A program made the translations under genes and the position numbers. The notes beneath the pieces are model-generated. The model was given only the letters and a program-made list of their open reading frames with translations, did not search any database and had not been told where the DNA came from. From positions 124,001 through 188,000 of the forward strand of contig CAYJKN010000003.1 in the NCBI GenBank assembly GCA_964371075.1: a stretch of 64,000 bases of DNA. Reading direction: 5' to 3'. This DNA is from UTCHB3 sp964371075. Lineage in GTDB: Bacteria > Bacteroidota > Ignavibacteria > Ignavibacteriales > Ignavibacteriaceae. Positions 43,174 to 52,943 of this stretch are shown piece after piece (position 1 is the stretch's first letter; each line of letters begins with the position of its first letter).

Positions 43174-44586
43174 TTAAAATTGGAAATAAATGAAAGGAGC
43201 AACACCCTCAGGTCCAAATGCTCCAATTAATACTAAAACTCCGCCAAAAATTGCTGCTTGTGCATACGGGTTTAGGCGTCCAAAATAATCACGAATAAAC
43301 ACACCCCAGTTTTGTGGAGTGAAATTCGATGCAATACCGTATAATATGATCGTAATCCCCAGTGGACTTAAAACTGATCCTGAAAAATCGAACTTAACAA
43401 TTGATTGTAAGTATTGCATCGCAGTTGAAAAACTATCAGCTCTAAAAAACACCCATGTTAAACATACAAAATTAAAAACAAAAAAGAATGATATCGCTTT
43501 CCCCAGAAATGACTTTTCTCTTTTCCCGCGTTTTTCATTGATATATCTCTCTACAGCTAGTCCTGTTCCGTGAAGTGCACCCCAAAATACAAAATTCCAC
43601 GCAGCCCCGTGCCATAGTCCTCCTAAAAACATGGTTATCAGTAAATTTCTGTATGTTTTTAATCTTCCCTTTTTATTTCCTCCAAGAGGGATATAGAGAT
43701 AATCTCTCAACCAGGTAGAGAGAGATATATGCCATCTGCGCCAAAATTCCTGAATACTCAACGATCTATAAGGATGATTGAAGTTGATCGTAAACTCGTA
43801 GCCAAAGAGTAACGCCAGTCCAATTGCTATATCACTGTATGCACTAAAATCGCAATAAATCTGAACTGCATAGGCATAAACGCCAAATATTGCGTCAAAT
43901 GAAGAATATTGCATAGGATTCTGAAAAATTGGATCAACAATCTGTATTGCAAGATAGTTTGCAATTACCACTTTTTTGAATAACCCGCCGAGAATCAAGG
44001 TTGCAGCTTGTGCAGCTTTTATCTTGTTTTTTTCAGGATGAGTATATAACTGAGGTAAAAATTCCGATGCTCTTACAATTGGACCGGCAACCAACTGAGG
44101 AAAAAATGAAACATAAAGCAGAACATCTACAGGAGATTTTGCAGCAGGAATATCGTTTCTGTAAACATCGATTACATAACTCATTGCCTGGAATGTAAAA
44201 AAGGAGATACCAACAGGTAAAATTACCTCAAGTGCAATTATCCTGTAACCAATACCCAATGAGAGAAGCATCTCATTAAAATTGGAGACAAAAAAGCCGT
44301 AATACTTAAAAAACCCGAGTATTCCAAGGTTTAACACGGCAGAGATTATTATTAATCTCTTTCGTTTCACCGCATCATCCGAGTCAGCCATCCATTTCCC
44401 AAACCAATAGGATGAATAACTACAGAAAAAGAGTAAAAGTGCAAATCGCCAATCCCAGTAGCCGTAAAAGAAATAACTCGCTACAAGGAGGATATATTTT
44501 CTAAGCAGCGGTTTACTATAAGCTAACCAACTTGCAAAGAAGACGATTATAAAAAATATTGCAAATTCAACTGTTGGGAATAACAT
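43174..44586 (-). CDS. MBOAT family O-acyltransferase
   Basis: A 470-residue polytopic protein of the AlgI/DltB/PatA branch of MBOAT enzymes, with about ten hydrophobic helices. The conserved His286 lies in FWRRWHISLSTWLRDYLYIPLGG and the catalytic His326 in GGLWHGAAWNF. It would move acyl groups, usually acetyl, across the inner membrane for transfer to a surface polymer. The neighbouring SGNH protein is the likely transferase that completes the reaction. The polymer is unknown, since no alginate, cellulose or Dlt genes are nearby; peptidoglycan or an exopolysaccharide is possible. Confidence 0.92.
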   Translation of the reverse strand: MLFPTVEFAIFFIIVFFASWLAYSKPLLRKYILLVASYFFYGYWDWRFALLLFFCSYSSYWFGKWMADSDDAVKRKRLIIISAVLNLGILGFFKYYGFFVSNFNEMLLSLGIGYRIIALEVILPVGISFFTFQAMSYVIDVYRNDIPAAKSPVDVLLYVSFFPQLVAGPIVRASEFLPQLYTHPEKNKIKAAQAATLILGGLFKKVVIANYLAIQIVDPIFQNPMQYSSFDAIFGVYAYAVQIYCDFSAYSDIAIGLALLFGYEFTINFNHPYRSLSIQEFWRRWHISLSTWLRDYLYIPLGGNKKGRLKTYRNLLITMFLGGLWHGAAWNFVFWGALHGTGLAVERYINEKRGKREKSFLGKAISFFFVFNFVCLTWVFFRADSFSTAMQYLQSIVKFDFSGSVLSPLGITIILYGIASNFTPQNWGVFIRDYFGRLNPYAQAAIFGGVLVLIGAFGPEGVAPFIYFQF

Positions 44587-44609
44587 TCAAAAAACAGATC
44601 GTTTTGTTA

Positions 44610-45485
44610 TTAAAATCTTAAACTTAAATTGAGCCTTGGAATTAATTCCACTTCCATCGCGGTATTAATAATCTCGGGTGAAACTCTGACATTTATTGCG
44701 AGATTTTTATTAAATACTGCTGAAGACCATGCTGCCTCACCTGCCGAAAGGATATGGTTAATTACAACAAATACAACAAACCGGGTGGAAGCGTTATAAA
44801 AATCATTTGCTTCACCACGCATCTGGGCATATCCCAAAAACATCGGTGTTAAATTTGCATTGTACTCAGGCGTGTTGTCGTTTAACTGATCGGCCCATCC
44901 ATGATTGTATTGTGGATATTTACCGATCAACTCATAATATTGTTGATCGCCATATTTTGGGAGTTTATGCGAAAAACGGCTTTCAACATGATTTAATTCC
45001 GACCAATTGACTCTCTGCCATGGTTTAAGAGATGTATTGGGATCAATGGTTACATCACCTTCGGGCAATCCAAGTGCAGTCCTGTTTGTTATAAGCCACT
45101 CAGCATATTTAACCACACTCCAGTTTTGATCGGCATAAGCTTCAAACTCTGCATTTTTATCGTCCCCTTTTTTACTGTAGAGTACAGCTGCAGTTATTAG
45201 TCCGGCCTCCAACCCTAAAAAGATAGCTGCCTTCCAAAAATCACCATTATAAATCTGACCCGCTCCCGGAACAGCTGCCGAAAGAACGGTTGACAATAAA
45301 ACTGATTTTTTATCCTGGAGGTTAAAATCAACTTTATTTAACTCATCAACCTGATAAGCATCATGAAGCAATTTTGCATCATATTGTAGATTCCCGGTCA
45401 ACTTTATCTGATCTGACTCAATCCTTTGAGCGATAAGATTAAAACTAATTAGAGATACAAGTGTGACTAACAAAAATATTCGCAT
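44610..45485 (-). CDS. DUF5683-like membrane protein
   Basis: A 291-residue protein with a signal peptide (RIFLLVTLVSLISFNLIA). The segment LSAAVPGAGQIYNGDFWKAAIFLGLEAGLITAAVLY (about 70-105) is the recognisable mark of DUF5683 and related FCB membrane proteins. A second hydrophobic segment lies near 235-255. A clean AAAGG ribosome site precedes the ATG. It is 12 bases after the metallopeptidase-barrel gene and 23 before the MBOAT gene. Function is unknown for the family; an inner-membrane location facing the periplasm is likely. Confidence 0.72.
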   Translation of the reverse strand: MRIFLLVTLVSLISFNLIAQRIESDQIKLTGNLQYDAKLLHDAYQVDELNKVDFNLQDKKSVLLSTVLSAAVPGAGQIYNGDFWKAAIFLGLEAGLITAAVLYSKKGDDKNAEFEAYADQNWSVVKYAEWLITNRTALGLPEGDVTIDPNTSLKPWQRVNWSELNHVESRFSHKLPKYGDQQYYELIGKYPQYNHGWADQLNDNTPEYNANLTPMFLGYAQMRGEANDFYNASTRFVVFVVINHILSAGEAAWSSAVFNKNLAINVRVSPEIINTAMEVELIPRLNLSLRF

Positions 45486-45497
45486 ATTACTGCCTTT

Positions 45498-48400
45498 CTA
45501 AAGATCAAAACCAAACAGAACTCCACCATAGAAATTCCATTCTTTTCCATAACGAACCACTTCACCTTGCTGTGCCGTTTTGGTTACTTCATCAAAACCA
45601 TAAGCAGCTGAGAAAAACACTGCTGTTGGGAAGAGATAAAATGAATTTAACGCAAATCTTAATTCTGCCCCGGCACCCTTTTTCAGACTACCCGATTCGG
45701 AGAGATTCCCCGTCCAGGCATTCCCCACATCTCCAAAGACTGACAAGTAAATTTTATCGAGATAAAGATGACCAAATTTGTAATCAATATCTCTGAATAA
45801 AGGCAATCTGTAGGTTAAATTTGCATATACAAGTTCGTTACCACTTATGGCATAAAAGGGATAAGCCTTCATTCCGATCAACCCGCCGAGGAAAAAATCA
45901 AAAAAGTCAGGGACTGAAGGTCCAAAGATTGTGCCTGCTCTTAGTTTTAATCCAAGAGAGTGCCCCTTAAAAGTTTCAATTGAATAGTGAGTATTTAACT
46001 CCAAACGGTGAAAATCAAAATTTTTATATTGAGCAACAAGTAATCCCTCTTCAACAGTATATTCACCATCAGGATTAAACCTGTTCATTTCGTAATCATA
46101 CCTGATTTCAAGCCCACTGCCAATTGGATTGATGTCCATATCTTTATTGGCTTTTTTAACATCTGTTTTATAAGTAGCCCTGAAATTACTGCCGATCAGA
46201 TATGTATCATTAAAAGTTGGATAAAGATCAGTCGAGTTTGGGATGATAAAACTTTCGATCGCAGCTGTATAACTGCTGTAAACATATCTCAGTTCAAGAT
46301 TTTTTTCAGTTGAAAAGAGTTTGTGTTTGGCAATTATATCCACCTCAAAAAGGTTATAAATAACATTTGTTGAGGTTTTGGGTAGTTCATCAAATATTAT
46401 ATCAACATCAGCTTTTCTGGTGACATTATACATTTCAAGTCCAAGATCGGGGAACAATCCGAGAGCCGGCAGAAGTGGAAGTTTGTTTCTATAATCAAAA
46501 CTAAGGAAAAGGTCTCTCTCCCCTCTCAAATTGATCGATCCACCTGCAAAAATGCTAAACCTGTTTAACATATCCGAGGAACTTACATACAACCCGGGTT
46601 TAATCTTTTCAACTACATTGTTGGTTGTACTGTAGTTATCATAACGAACAAAAGGAAAAATACTTAATCTTGAAAATGCACCTGAATATTTTGATTTTGC
46701 CGTGTCAGGGTATTCATAATCGTTAAATTTTTTGAGTCTCTCCCAGTCGTAAACAACTTTCTCAGAAACAGGTTTATCACTGTTTAATGGAGGATTATTC
46801 GATTTTACATAATGTTTGGTTTCATCAACTGAACTTTGATCTGCTGACGACAGGTGAAAAATTTTATATCCTCCTGATGTGTATCCTGCATAAACAATGT
46901 TGCCAAGAGAATCCACCGCAGGCATAAAAGCACCACCTGTAACATTTGTTAATCTTTTGCTCTGTTTCGAAAAAAGATCAAAACTGTAAATATTGAATAT
47001 TCCTGTTTCATCCGAAGCATATATAAGTTTCCCATCGTTGGTAACTGCAGCACTTCTTTCATCAGAATTTGTTTTAAGAACAAACTCTACAGCGCCACCA
47101 TCAACGGGTACTGTTGCAATATCCCGTCCGTGTAGATAGGATAGATCAAAAATAATACTTTTGGAATCGGCTGAAAATTTAGGATTATAGACCTGCTCGC
47201 CGTTTGCATAAAATGTCAATTGTTTAAAGTTTTTACCATCTATATCAAGCAGACCAACATTTGTTGTACCATCTTTCTGAAAAAGGAAAGTAATCATTTT
47301 CCCGTCAGGAGAAACAGAAGGCATATTTGCCCTTAAATTATAAGTTAATCTGGTTTCTTCTTCCGTTTTTCTGTCAAATACATAGATATCGTGAACTTTA
47401 TAGTCATACGGATTATCATCGGACAATTTGGAATAGATTATCTTTTCAGTACCCGGAATCAGTGAATATGTTGACCTGACCCCCGGAACCACAACTTTTT
47501 CAGTTTTACTGACTACATCATATTCATAAAGTGCCGTTGGTGAAAAGTAGTCACTGGTCTTGTTTGAAATATATAATATCTTTTGTCCATCTTTGGAAAT
47601 TGAAGGATAGAAGTTACCAAAGCCTTCTTTGCCCACTATTTCGCCGGCTACTTTGTTTGCAAGAACAGGTGCGATTCTTTCACCATAATCTTTCCTTAAG
47701 AAAGCCGACCATTCACTATAGAGTTGATTTCCATTAATTCCGAGGATGTCTTCAGCAGCGGCATCAAATGTAAAATTAGTCAGTTTGCCCAACGATTTGG
47801 TCAGTTTCATCAATTTGTCTTCACCATATTTCTGCGATATATATTTGGTGAGTGCAAATCCCGAGTTATAAACCGACTCATTACCCAAACTCGTTTTCTC
47901 AAATACTCCCATCTGATTCCAGGTGAGCATTGTGCTGTCCAAAACATAAGAACGCAGGATCATATCACGATGGGAATCCCAGAAATCGTAATCAAACTCT
48001 GTTCGCATATACTGAGCTGTGCCCTCTGCAAACCATGCAGGCATGTTAAGAGTGGCAAGTGGATAGGAGGCAATAACATTTGGAAAACCATAAAGAATAT
48101 CGGGGCGTCGTTTATCCTCATAGTTGAGCACTTGCAGGTAAACGGCAGGAACCGATCTGGTAGTCTTAAAAGAAGCTTGAATCTGCACCATGTGAGTGAA
48201 CTCATGAGAGATAACATTCCTCAACCAGTTGTGGGAACCCCTGAGGTCAAAATCGAGTGCACTTGTCCATATCTCAATTTTGTTATCAAAAAAGTAGGTT
48301 GCTCCATTTGAATAATCATCAATATCTTTGATCACATAATGCACTTTATCGGGGTAATAGTCATAAAGTGAACAAACGGGATCCCAAACTTCCTCAGCGA

Positions 48401-48566
48401 TTTTAAGAACAACCCGGGCAGTCCGTTCGGCACCATCGTGAAAATGCACTTCAACATTTTTCCCTTTGATGGTGAACCATTCAAATTCGGAATTGTACTT
48501 GTCAAACTGTGCAAAACCATTTGCAGAAAGTAATAAAACTAAGAGGAGCGAAAATTTCCTGTACAT
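45498..48566 (-). CDS. Gluzincin metallopeptidase - PD40 propeller - outer membrane barrel fusion
   Basis: From the ATG at 48566 (a TTG precedes it) the 1022-residue protein has three parts. After a signal peptide comes a peptidase MA-like domain with an intact zinc site: His121, Glu122, His125 (HEFTHM) and third ligand Glu181 (WFAEGTAQ). Residues of about 290-590 carry TolB/WD40-like PD40 repeats (KILYISNKTSD, MPSVSPDGKMITFLF, NPKFSADSKSIIFDL). The last 380 or so residues look like a BamA/Omp85-type barrel ending in an aromatic-rich strand (GGVLFGFDL). A surface-anchored protease is the natural reading, but its substrate is unknown. It is co-transcribed with the degenerate M6 protein. Confidence 0.8.
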   Translation of the reverse strand: MYRKFSLLLVLLLSANGFAQFDKYNSEFEWFTIKGKNVEVHFHDGAERTARVVLKIAEEVWDPVCSLYDYYPDKVHYVIKDIDDYSNGATYFFDNKIEIWTSALDFDLRGSHNWLRNVISHEFTHMVQIQASFKTTRSVPAVYLQVLNYEDKRRPDILYGFPNVIASYPLATLNMPAWFAEGTAQYMRTEFDYDFWDSHRDMILRSYVLDSTMLTWNQMGVFEKTSLGNESVYNSGFALTKYISQKYGEDKLMKLTKSLGKLTNFTFDAAAEDILGINGNQLYSEWSAFLRKDYGERIAPVLANKVAGEIVGKEGFGNFYPSISKDGQKILYISNKTSDYFSPTALYEYDVVSKTEKVVVPGVRSTYSLIPGTEKIIYSKLSDDNPYDYKVHDIYVFDRKTEEETRLTYNLRANMPSVSPDGKMITFLFQKDGTTNVGLLDIDGKNFKQLTFYANGEQVYNPKFSADSKSIIFDLSYLHGRDIATVPVDGGAVEFVLKTNSDERSAAVTNDGKLIYASDETGIFNIYSFDLFSKQSKRLTNVTGGAFMPAVDSLGNIVYAGYTSGGYKIFHLSSADQSSVDETKHYVKSNNPPLNSDKPVSEKVVYDWERLKKFNDYEYPDTAKSKYSGAFSRLSIFPFVRYDNYSTTNNVVEKIKPGLYVSSSDMLNRFSIFAGGSINLRGERDLFLSFDYRNKLPLLPALGLFPDLGLEMYNVTRKADVDIIFDELPKTSTNVIYNLFEVDIIAKHKLFSTEKNLELRYVYSSYTAAIESFIIPNSTDLYPTFNDTYLIGSNFRATYKTDVKKANKDMDINPIGSGLEIRYDYEMNRFNPDGEYTVEEGLLVAQYKNFDFHRLELNTHYSIETFKGHSLGLKLRAGTIFGPSVPDFFDFFLGGLIGMKAYPFYAISGNELVYANLTYRLPLFRDIDYKFGHLYLDKIYLSVFGDVGNAWTGNLSESGSLKKGAGAELRFALNSFYLFPTAVFFSAAYGFDEVTKTAQQGEVVRYGKEWNFYGGVLFGFDL

Positions 48567-48575
48567 CAAAAACCG

Positions 48576-51500
48576 TTACTTTATGATTGCAATTTTAATA
48601 ATTTTATGATCCGTTTTTCCTGAAACTACAGACTTTGCTTCAACTCTTGCGAGGTAAACTCCCGACTCAATTGCCGAAACATTCCATTTGATCTCACCAT
48701 CAAGTCCACCATTGGCAAACCCGCTCAATTCGGCAACATAATCACCTGCCAAATCAAATATTTTCACAAAAATATCGGAGTCTTCACTTACAAAAAACCT
48801 GATATACGTTTCACCTGATATTACAGGATTAGGATAGTTGTAAACTTTTGCCTGCGGGAAATATTCCGATATTTTTAGCTGACCGGTCGATGCACCAACA
48901 GATGAAGAGTTTTGGGCGTTGCCATATCTTCCTGAAAAGTGAATCGTGCTTGTTAATTCATTCAACAACCATGAAGACATATAGCCCGATTTCCCCGTCA
49001 CTCCCAATCCGGTTTTTCCTCCGGATGTAAAAAACACCGGAGCAAATGTCTGATAATCTTTTAACTGTTCACCAATCGAAAGTGGGAATCCATTCACAAC
49101 TTTTCCGGTTGCTGCATCAATTACATAAACAAGACCGGAATTTGTATAAACCACAAGTTCGGGATGTGATGTGCCATATAAATCAGCTGCTACGGGAGTA
49201 CCTTCAAAAACTTCAGATCCTGCGAGGGTAAAAGGGAAATTTTCAGCTACTGAACCTGAGGTGTTAACCGAGTAAAATTCCTGTCCTGAGACATAATTTA
49301 CATAAAGATTGCCATCAAGTTTATTGTCAGAAACTGAAATTGATGTAATCGGTGAAGATCCCTTCAATGTTACATAATCTGAACGAATTGTTGGAGAAGT
49401 AGCAGGTTTTTGTATCTCGATAACAGGATCAGGGAATTGTCTGATTTTATTTCCCTCTTCAAGAACGAGTAAAGAGTTTCCAAGTGCACTCTGCATCATC
49501 ACTGCATCAAGATAATTTCCCGGGATTGTTATGAAGCCTGCTGCGAAGTCTCCCACATTGTATGTTGAATTATTTTTTTTCTGAATATATTTAAGTGCTC
49601 CATTAAACAGAAACAACGAGTTTATTGCAAACCCTGACTCTCCTTTAATTGAATCAAGGAGTGTAAGCGGTTCAAGTGCAATTCGATAAACTTCACCTGC
49701 ACTGTTACCCGCAGCTATTCTGTTGGATTCAAAACTGTTGGTTGAAATTACAATCTGAGATGTGATGGCAGAAGTGACCGTCAAGGAAGTTAATGAGGGG
49801 ACTCCACCGGTAACTTTCACAAGATTAATTGTTTTACCCGATGCACCGGCAATATAATATATGTTGTTGGCATCAAGTGATGCAACAGCTTGAGTACTGA
49901 AACCCGGATACCGGTTTGTAACATTCATGTTAGCATCAATTTGCAACAGGTCGTTTCCTGACATTACAAAATAGTTGTTTCCACTCAATAAAATCTGATC
50001 TATTTTGTCGCCTTGAACCGTTTTTCCGTATAGGAATGGTTTGATTAGCGAATCCCCAACCGCGAGAGTAAATTTCATGCTGTTACCGTTTGCAGGAAAA
50101 TTTTTCATGGTAACAAGTGAATTGGCACCATCATTACTTTTACTGTTTGGTCTGGAGGTATTTGAAAATATATTGGTATAAAGATCAGCTTTGTTCTCCA
50201 GGAAGTAAAAGTCATATTCTGTTCCTTCACCAATAATCTCATCACCAAAAATTGTCAAAAATTTCTCACCGATATCATTAACCCCGTCTGCTTCAACAAC
50301 AGCTACACCTCTTCGTGTTTTATCGGTGTTAACTTTATTGTCGGCAATTTTTGCATTAATCACTTTTTCGTCGATGTGCCAAACAAGAATTCCGGAACCG
50401 GGCAGTGCCCAGTCAAATTCGTCAACATCCATCAATACCCCTGAAAGAGAATCGATTGAATAACTGGCGAATCCTGTTGTATCTTTAGGGAAAGTTTTAA
50501 CAATAACTGACCCGTTTACCATCAAAGTGATCTTTGCACCATCTTTAAATGCATCTCTTTGGCGGTTTTCGATCAGAAAATACTCATTTTCATTTATTCG
50601 CAGTTTTACCAGTGTGGTATCGCCGGTAACGGCAATTCTGTTGGTAACAACTGTTAAATCAGCTAATGTACCTGTCAGTTCGATTGGAGTGACCCAGCCA
50701 AGTCTGATCTTCTCCCATGGGGATGGTTCGGGTGGGAAGGCACCATTGTATGCAAAAATCGACTGTCCATCCATCAAACCAAACCTCCCGATTGCACTCA
50801 TACCTGTATTGGTATCAAACAGATCGGGTAAACCAAGATAACTTGCAACTGTTGATGCAAGAAGTCCATTAATTGTTATGTTATAAAGGAATTTGGAGTT
50901 AAAAGATGAAACTTCTCTGTTTTGTGTCTGAGGTAAAATACCGGTATTTTTTATAAATACCGATCCATTACTTACGGGAACACCCTGAAATCCGCTTCCA
51001 TAAAACTTTTGCAAACTTGCGAGATTAAAATAAATCGATGGCAAGTCTCTTTCATTACCCAGGCTGCCGGGAAGAGAAACATCCCTTCCAACACCTGCGT
51101 GGAAAATGAAAAAGAGGTTATATCCACCAAAATTAAAACCGGGATTTGCCTGATCTGCTAAAGTCCATGTTTCCTGAACAAAATCACCCATAACTGTAAA
51201 ATCGGTCGAATTGATAGGTGGAGAGTAGTTTCTCATCGTTTTTGACAATGTCACACTGTTTGGCAAAACCTCAAATATTACCACTTGTTTCCCTCCTGAA
51301 ACCTTGTGATAATAGTTCTTCACAAATTCCATGTGGGCAAGAAAATAGTTTCTGTTATGCGGAAGTGGATCAACAATTGAACTGCCATATTCCTGAGAAT
51401 ATATCGAGTTAAATGTACCATTCCCAACAGTGGTGTTATCATTGTCGGGCTGAAACTCTGCCATCACGGCGAGAATCTTCACGGTATCAGTTGCAGAATT

Positions 51501-51611
51501 TGTGACATCGATGTTTTTTGATGATCCGGGTGTAATGGTAGTCGTAAATGACTGCCCAAAAACCGTTGCACCAAACAAAACGACGAGAGTAATTGTTTTA
51601 AGTAGTTTCAT
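48576..51611 (-). CDS. Degenerate M6 (immune inhibitor A-like) protein with T9SS sorting domain
   Basis: A 1011-residue secreted protein, start at the ATG at 51611 (signal peptide LLKTITLVVLFGATVFG). Residues of about 35-420 follow the M6 metalloprotease layout (IL-VM-EF opening, YYHKVSGGK, DLPSIYFN, YLGLPDLFDT, GRFGLMDGQ, SPWEKIRLGWVTPI, YFLIENRQRDAF, ILVWHIDEK). The zinc motif HExGH that should precede LGLPDL reads Ser253-Thr-Val-Ala-Ser257, so it is predicted catalytically dead. A propeller-like region (about 520-880) and a C-terminal sorting domain (YNYPNPVISG to the end) follow. It lies 113 bases from its nearest upstream gene, the porV exporter gene. Confidence 0.8.
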   Translation of the reverse strand: MKLLKTITLVVLFGATVFGQSFTTTITPGSSKNIDVTNSATDTVKILAVMAEFQPDNDNTTVGNGTFNSIYSQEYGSSIVDPLPHNRNYFLAHMEFVKNYYHKVSGGKQVVIFEVLPNSVTLSKTMRNYSPPINSTDFTVMGDFVQETWTLADQANPGFNFGGYNLFFIFHAGVGRDVSLPGSLGNERDLPSIYFNLASLQKFYGSGFQGVPVSNGSVFIKNTGILPQTQNREVSSFNSKFLYNITINGLLASTVASYLGLPDLFDTNTGMSAIGRFGLMDGQSIFAYNGAFPPEPSPWEKIRLGWVTPIELTGTLADLTVVTNRIAVTGDTTLVKLRINENEYFLIENRQRDAFKDGAKITLMVNGSVIVKTFPKDTTGFASYSIDSLSGVLMDVDEFDWALPGSGILVWHIDEKVINAKIADNKVNTDKTRRGVAVVEADGVNDIGEKFLTIFGDEIIGEGTEYDFYFLENKADLYTNIFSNTSRPNSKSNDGANSLVTMKNFPANGNSMKFTLAVGDSLIKPFLYGKTVQGDKIDQILLSGNNYFVMSGNDLLQIDANMNVTNRYPGFSTQAVASLDANNIYYIAGASGKTINLVKVTGGVPSLTSLTVTSAITSQIVISTNSFESNRIAAGNSAGEVYRIALEPLTLLDSIKGESGFAINSLFLFNGALKYIQKKNNSTYNVGDFAAGFITIPGNYLDAVMMQSALGNSLLVLEEGNKIRQFPDPVIEIQKPATSPTIRSDYVTLKGSSPITSISVSDNKLDGNLYVNYVSGQEFYSVNTSGSVAENFPFTLAGSEVFEGTPVAADLYGTSHPELVVYTNSGLVYVIDAATGKVVNGFPLSIGEQLKDYQTFAPVFFTSGGKTGLGVTGKSGYMSSWLLNELTSTIHFSGRYGNAQNSSSVGASTGQLKISEYFPQAKVYNYPNPVISGETYIRFFVSEDSDIFVKIFDLAGDYVAELSGFANGGLDGEIKWNVSAIESGVYLARVEAKSVVSGKTDHKIIKIAIIK

Positions 51612-51703
51612 GTGTCGAGAATAAAATTTATACAAATTTTAAAGATAAGGGTTTTAACCCATAAACCGGAAGTAAAAGAATCAATAAAAGGAAATTTGGC
51701 TTT

Positions 51704-51733
51704 AAAAAACGGCAAGGGACAGTCGCCTGTCCC
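51704..51733 (-). terminator. Hairpin 3' of porV, weak terminator or repeat
   Basis: A perfect 7-bp inverted repeat GGGACAG/CTGTCCC with a four-base loop lies 16 bases past the porV stop. On the minus strand a T6 run follows, but only after a six-base gap, so termination may be partial. The CTGTCCC-type palindrome could also be an interspersed element; no second copy was seen here. Confidence 0.45.
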
Positions 51734-51748
51734 CTGTCATCAAAATTA

Positions 51749-52909
51749 TTAGATTCCTCTCGGAAGGCCTTTAACTTTATCAGCCAATCCACCCCATCCA
51801 ACAAGAATGGTAAAACGAAGGGTATCGCTTAACGGGTGGTTCTCTCCATCTTTAAAGACAGAGGTTGAAATATAACTGAAATCAAATCCATAGATATCAT
51901 ATCTGAGACCGGCACCAAGGGTGATGAATTTTCTGTTTCCATAATTTGGATCTTCATAAAAGAATCCACCTCTAAGTGCAAAAAGGAAATCACCGGGAGT
52001 ACCATACCAGTATTCGAGACCCATTGATGTTACAACATCGGCAAGTTCTTCACCAATCGATTTGTCGCCCCATGCACTGAAAATTGCCTGATAAAAATCA
52101 TCACTGGTTCCATCTGCATATCTTCTAACAAGAAGTTTTGTAAAATCGAGAGTGTAAGTTAAACTGTTATACTCATCAGAAAGGATTCTGTATGCCAAAC
52201 CAATTCTGAACTGGGTTGGGATAGGGTCTGCCTGAGCTCTATCGATATAGGAAATTTTTGGCCCAAGATTACTCAAATTAAGACCTACTGAGAATTTATT
52301 ACCCAAGTCATAATCGGTAAATGGAATCACTAATGAAGTTGGTCTCCACATGAAACCCAAATCGAAACTTACTGAAGTAGCTGTTCCTGTTCCCTGTTCC
52401 TGACCTGTTGGTTGATCAGATAAACGACTGTGAATGAGACGAAGGTTAACACCAAGACCCCAATCTTCAGATAGTTTTGTTGCATATCCTGCTGTAACAG
52501 CCATATCAAATGATCTGAATGTTCCAAGTGGATCGGGTGAATCCGGTCCGGTTCTCACAAACTCGCCATAATTCATGTATGTAACACTTGCAGTAACACT
52601 TCCATCAAGTTCTTCGATGTAGTTTCTGTAGGTTGCATAATCATAAAAAAGATCAAGCTTAAACTGTGGTAGCCAGTTTGAATGGGTAAAACTGAATTCC
52701 TGACCTGTAAGGAATGCTATTCCGGCAGGGTTCCAGAAAATAGCGGATGAATTATCAGCAAGCCCTGCTCCCGACTCTCCAATACCACCACCTCTTGAAT
52801 CCGGTGCGATAAGTAGAAAAGGAACTGCAGCTTCCCCTTGGGCGAGAACAGTATTATTGATACCAAATGCAATCATTAAACCCAGGAATGTGACTTTGAA
52901 CTTATACAT
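51749..52909 (-). CDS. porV: Type IX secretion system outer membrane protein PorV
   Basis: A 386-residue PorV (LptO), an FadL-like outer-membrane barrel. A signal peptide ends at LAQG, followed by AVPFLLIAPDSRGGGIGESGAGLAD and FWNPAGIAFL, the family signature near the N-terminus. A long series of amphipathic strands makes up the rest. PorV shuttles cargo from the SprA translocon to the PorU sortase and binds their C-terminal domains. It has a strong GGAGG ribosome site and lies 34 bases after porU, the pairing seen across T9SS bacteria. Confidence 0.9.
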   Translation of the reverse strand: MYKFKVTFLGLMIAFGINNTVLAQGEAAVPFLLIAPDSRGGGIGESGAGLADNSSAIFWNPAGIAFLTGQEFSFTHSNWLPQFKLDLFYDYATYRNYIEELDGSVTASVTYMNYGEFVRTGPDSPDPLGTFRSFDMAVTAGYATKLSEDWGLGVNLRLIHSRLSDQPTGQEQGTGTATSVSFDLGFMWRPTSLVIPFTDYDLGNKFSVGLNLSNLGPKISYIDRAQADPIPTQFRIGLAYRILSDEYNSLTYTLDFTKLLVRRYADGTSDDFYQAIFSAWGDKSIGEELADVVTSMGLEYWYGTPGDFLFALRGGFFYEDPNYGNRKFITLGAGLRYDIYGFDFSYISTSVFKDGENHPLSDTLRFTILVGWGGLADKVKGLPRGI

Positions 52910-52943
52910 TAATTAACCTCCATGAAATAAAAATATTTAAACT

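Noticed and set aside
47724..48311. 195-residue plus-strand frame antisense to the metallopeptidase-barrel gene
   Set aside because: The opposite strand encodes conserved zinc-binding and propeller motifs; this frame shows Cys/His/Ile composition typical of an antisense reading.
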